Positions 62,463 through 64,000 of a stretch of 64,000 bases of DNA are shown in pieces. Location: NCBI GenBank assembly GCA_035362715.1, contig DAOSDU010000007.1:1-64000 (forward strand). Direction: 5' to 3'. Positions within the stretch are counted from its first letter, which is position 1, and each line of letters begins with the position of its first letter. The notes under the pieces are model-generated. The model made no database searches and had not been told where the DNA came from. It saw nothing but the letters and a program-made list of their open reading frames with translations. Position numbers and translations under genes: made by a program. The stretch is from Methanofastidiosum sp. (GTDB lineage: Archaea > Methanobacteriota_B > Thermococci > Methanofastidiosales > Methanofastidiosaceae).

Positions 62463-63329
62463 ATGTCTTTGGAAGGTTCAGTAGACGATGAAATTATAAA
62501 AATTTCACAAGAATTAAAGGCTTTGGAATCTGAGGCGGAATCATATAAAAAAGAGCTTTTGGCCTTAAAGCAAAAAAGAGATGAAAAGAACGCTCAAGTT
62601 TCTGATCTGATTAAGAAAGGCAAGGAAAACAAGGAACTTAGAGATAAAGCTAACGAGGAAACAAAAAAATATAAGGCACTACGTGAAGAAAATAGCTCTA
62701 AACTAAGAGTAATTTATGAATCTTTGAATAAAATTAAAGAAGCTACAAAGAACAAGGATATTACTTCCTCTTCAGAGATTGAAAAAAAGATTGACAATAT
62801 TGAATGGAAACTCGAAACTGAAGTTCTTTCACTGGATAAAGAACGACAACTTGTTGACATCATAAAGGACTTAAAAAAAGACCTTAAAGAATCTAAAAAT
62901 TATGAAGCTCTTTCCAAAGAAGCCCGCTTTTCTCGAAAAGATTTAGATACGTTGAAAAAAAATTCTGAGGAATACCATAAAAAAGTCCTAGAGCTTTCAG
63001 ATGAATCCACTAAATATCATGAGCGTATGATATACTATTTCAATAGTTCTGAAGATATCAAAAAAGAAGCAGATACAACACACAAGAACTATATTGAAAA
63101 GAAAAAATATGTTGATGAACTATACGACAAAATAAGAGAACTAAGGGCTAAAATCAAAGGATTAGAAATTAATTCAAGAAAAACTGAGAAACAGGAAAAA
63201 GAGAAAAAGATAAAAGAAAAGAAAATAGAACTATCAAAGAAAAGTGAGGATATCTTAGAGAAATTTAAAAATGGAGAAAAACTCACCTTGGACGAACTTA
63301 AAATTCTCCAGGCTGGGGGAAATATTTGA
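62463..63329 (+). CDS. Archaeal coiled-coil protein (COG1340-like)
   Basis: The 288-residue protein is nearly all charged heptads (ELKALESEAESYKKELLALK, and similar blocks) and ends with a lysine/glutamate-rich stretch, then EKLTLDELKILQAGG. This matches the archaeal COG1340 coiled-coil family often next to phosphoserine-phosphatase-like and thiamine-binding genes. The function is unknown, perhaps structural. Its stop overlaps the next start (TTGA). Confidence 0.85.
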   Translation: MSLEGSVDDEIIKISQELKALESEAESYKKELLALKQKRDEKNAQVSDLIKKGKENKELRDKANEETKKYKALREENSSKLRVIYESLNKIKEATKNKDITSSSEIEKKIDNIEWKLETEVLSLDKERQLVDIIKDLKKDLKESKNYEALSKEARFSRKDLDTLKKNSEEYHKKVLELSDESTKYHERMIYYFNSSEDIKKEADTTHKNYIEKKKYVDELYDKIRELRAKIKGLEINSRKTEKQEKEKKIKEKKIELSKKSEDILEKFKNGEKLTLDELKILQAGGNI

Positions 63330-63631
63330 TAGCGGAAATATCTTTTGTCCCTATTGGAGTTGGAACATCTCTTAGTCGTTATATCGCAGTAGTTATAAAA
63401 AACATAGAAAAAAGTGGATTAAAATATCAACTCACACCTATGGGTACAATTGTAGAAGGTGAGTGGAATGAGATATCCAAGTTAATCGATTATTCGCATG
63501 ACTTAATATTTGAAATGGGAATAGAAAGAATTATAACTAACATAAAGATTGATTATAGATTAGACAAGAAGTCTTCTATGCAAGATAAGTTAGACTCAGT
63601 CAAAAAGAAGATGGTAGAAACCGATGTTTGA
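63326..63631 (+). CDS. MTH1187-family thiamine-binding protein
   Basis: The 101-residue ferredoxin-like alpha-beta protein has MIAEISFVPIGVGTSLSRYI, YQLTPMGTIVEGEWNEI and ITNIKIDYRLDKK, the DUF77/thiamine-binding pattern. It may bind thiamine or related hydroxymethylpyrimidine in the cytoplasm. The start is TTG overlapping the upstream stop, and the DUF373 gene overlaps its end by 8 bases. Confidence 0.88.
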   Translation: MIAEISFVPIGVGTSLSRYIAVVIKNIEKSGLKYQLTPMGTIVEGEWNEISKLIDYSHDLIFEMGIERIITNIKIDYRLDKKSSMQDKLDSVKKKMVETDV

Positions 63632-64000
63632 AAAGAAAATATTGGTGCTCTCAGTTGATAGAGATAATGACCTGGGGGTAAAAACGGGTATCCAAGGGCC
63701 GATTATAGGAGAAAAAAACATCCTAAATGCAGCCATGGAACTTGGTATAGCCGATCCTACAGAATCAGATACAAATGTTCTTTTTAGGGCAATCCAAGTC
63801 TTTCGAAAATTGAAAAAAGAGGACACACCTTGTGAAGTCGTAGCCCTTACCGGTGATATAGATGTTGGTGTAAAATCTGATATAGTGCTATCCGATCAAC
63901 TTGACCATGTTCTTAAAAAAATAAAAGTAAAAGGTGTAATTCTTGTTACAGATGGGCGTGAAGATGAGAATATCTTACCGGCCATTCAATCAAAGGTGCA
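63624..64000 (+). CDS. DUF373 family protein (3' end outside window)
   Basis: The first 125 residues begin MFEKKILVLSVDRDNDLGVKTG, then GPIIGEKNILNAAMELGIADP, VVALTGDIDVGV and VILVTDGREDE. This is the start of archaeal DUF373, a family with an N-terminal alpha-beta domain and C-terminal membrane helices. The gene runs off the right edge. It overlaps the thiamine-binding gene by 8 bases, so three overlapping genes from 62463 form one operon. Confidence 0.85.
   Translation, partial: MFEKKILVLSVDRDNDLGVKTGIQGPIIGEKNILNAAMELGIADPTESDTNVLFRAIQVFRKLKKEDTPCEVVALTGDIDVGVKSDIVLSDQLDHVLKKIKVKGVILVTDGREDENILPAIQSKV

Overview
The window is AT-rich, densely coded archaeal DNA. The signs are TATA-box promoters, a thermosome, an archaeal-type ThrRS with its N-terminal editing domain, a Pth2-type peptidyl-tRNA hydrolase, a TrkA-N/DHH phosphoesterase, and Lrp/AsnC regulators. 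A methanogen is indicated by a methanogenesis-marker-11-like gene at the left edge, an AksA-type homocitrate synthase (coenzyme B pathway), a nickel-type ECF transporter with a NikR-like operator, and a DUF1638 gene of the kind found beside corrinoid methyltransferases. The mixture of archaeal core genes with bacterial-looking ones (UvrA, a soluble Lon-like protease, class II RNR, LuxC/LuxE homologues) would fit a lineage such as Methanofastidiosales (WSA2). That placement is inference; no 16S rRNA or mcr gene is present.

Layout. 1-3.3 kb: marker 11 (cut by the window edge), aksA and a thiamine-diphosphate enzyme form a tightly packed operon that may belong to coenzyme B synthesis. 3.3-7.1 kb (minus strand): a GMC flavoprotein, argH and argG. 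7.3-12.3 kb: a Fic protein, a membrane beta-propeller with zinc ribbons, serA, a 52-residue Trm112-like protein and an MFS transporter. 12.3-17.8 kb: a surface or envelope block of two single-pass proteins, a Wzy-like polytopic protein, an Lrp regulator, an FG-GAP/TPR membrane protein and a small TPR protein. 17.8-18.0 kb: two tRNA genes (CAT and Asn-GTT). 18-22 kb: a UbiA prenyltransferase divergent from a LuxE-LuxC pair. 22-33.3 kb: a stand-alone Lrp effector domain, a PIN-like protein, thermosome, AlkD-like repair protein, DUF212, uvrA, a small secreted protein with an elaborate promoter, nitroreductase and Lon-like protease. 33.3-33.8 kb: a split desulforedoxin/superoxide reductase pair.

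33.9-45.7 kb: a membrane PAS protein, a second UbiA, the nikMNQO operon with operators, DUF1638, iorA, a sulfur-transfer operon (TusA, DsrE, NifS, IscU-MIP18), a second PAS protein and hypB. 45.9-51.5 kb: cobalamin-dependent RNR, a response regulator with a zinc-ribbon output next to a glycosyltransferase, and a lone GcvH. 51.6-64 kb: a NifX-like protein, an odd CoA-disulfide-reductase relative, ubiX, thrS, a fumarate-reductase-like flavoprotein with purA and pth2, small secreted and membrane proteins, DUF4349, TrkA-N/DHH, a coiled-coil protein, a thiamine-binding protein and the start of a DUF373 gene.

Several parts converge on metal and sulfur metabolism: nickel import (nikMNQO) and nickel insertion (hypB), cobalamin use (nrdJ), and sulfur mobilisation with Fe-S assembly. 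I saw no insertion sequence, CRISPR array, rRNA or prophage. No gene-free stretch exceeds about 220 bases. The regulatory sequence is concentrated upstream of nikM (38363-38529), upstream of DUF1638 (39398-39588), upstream of the secreted protein at 29.7 kb and upstream of uvrA.
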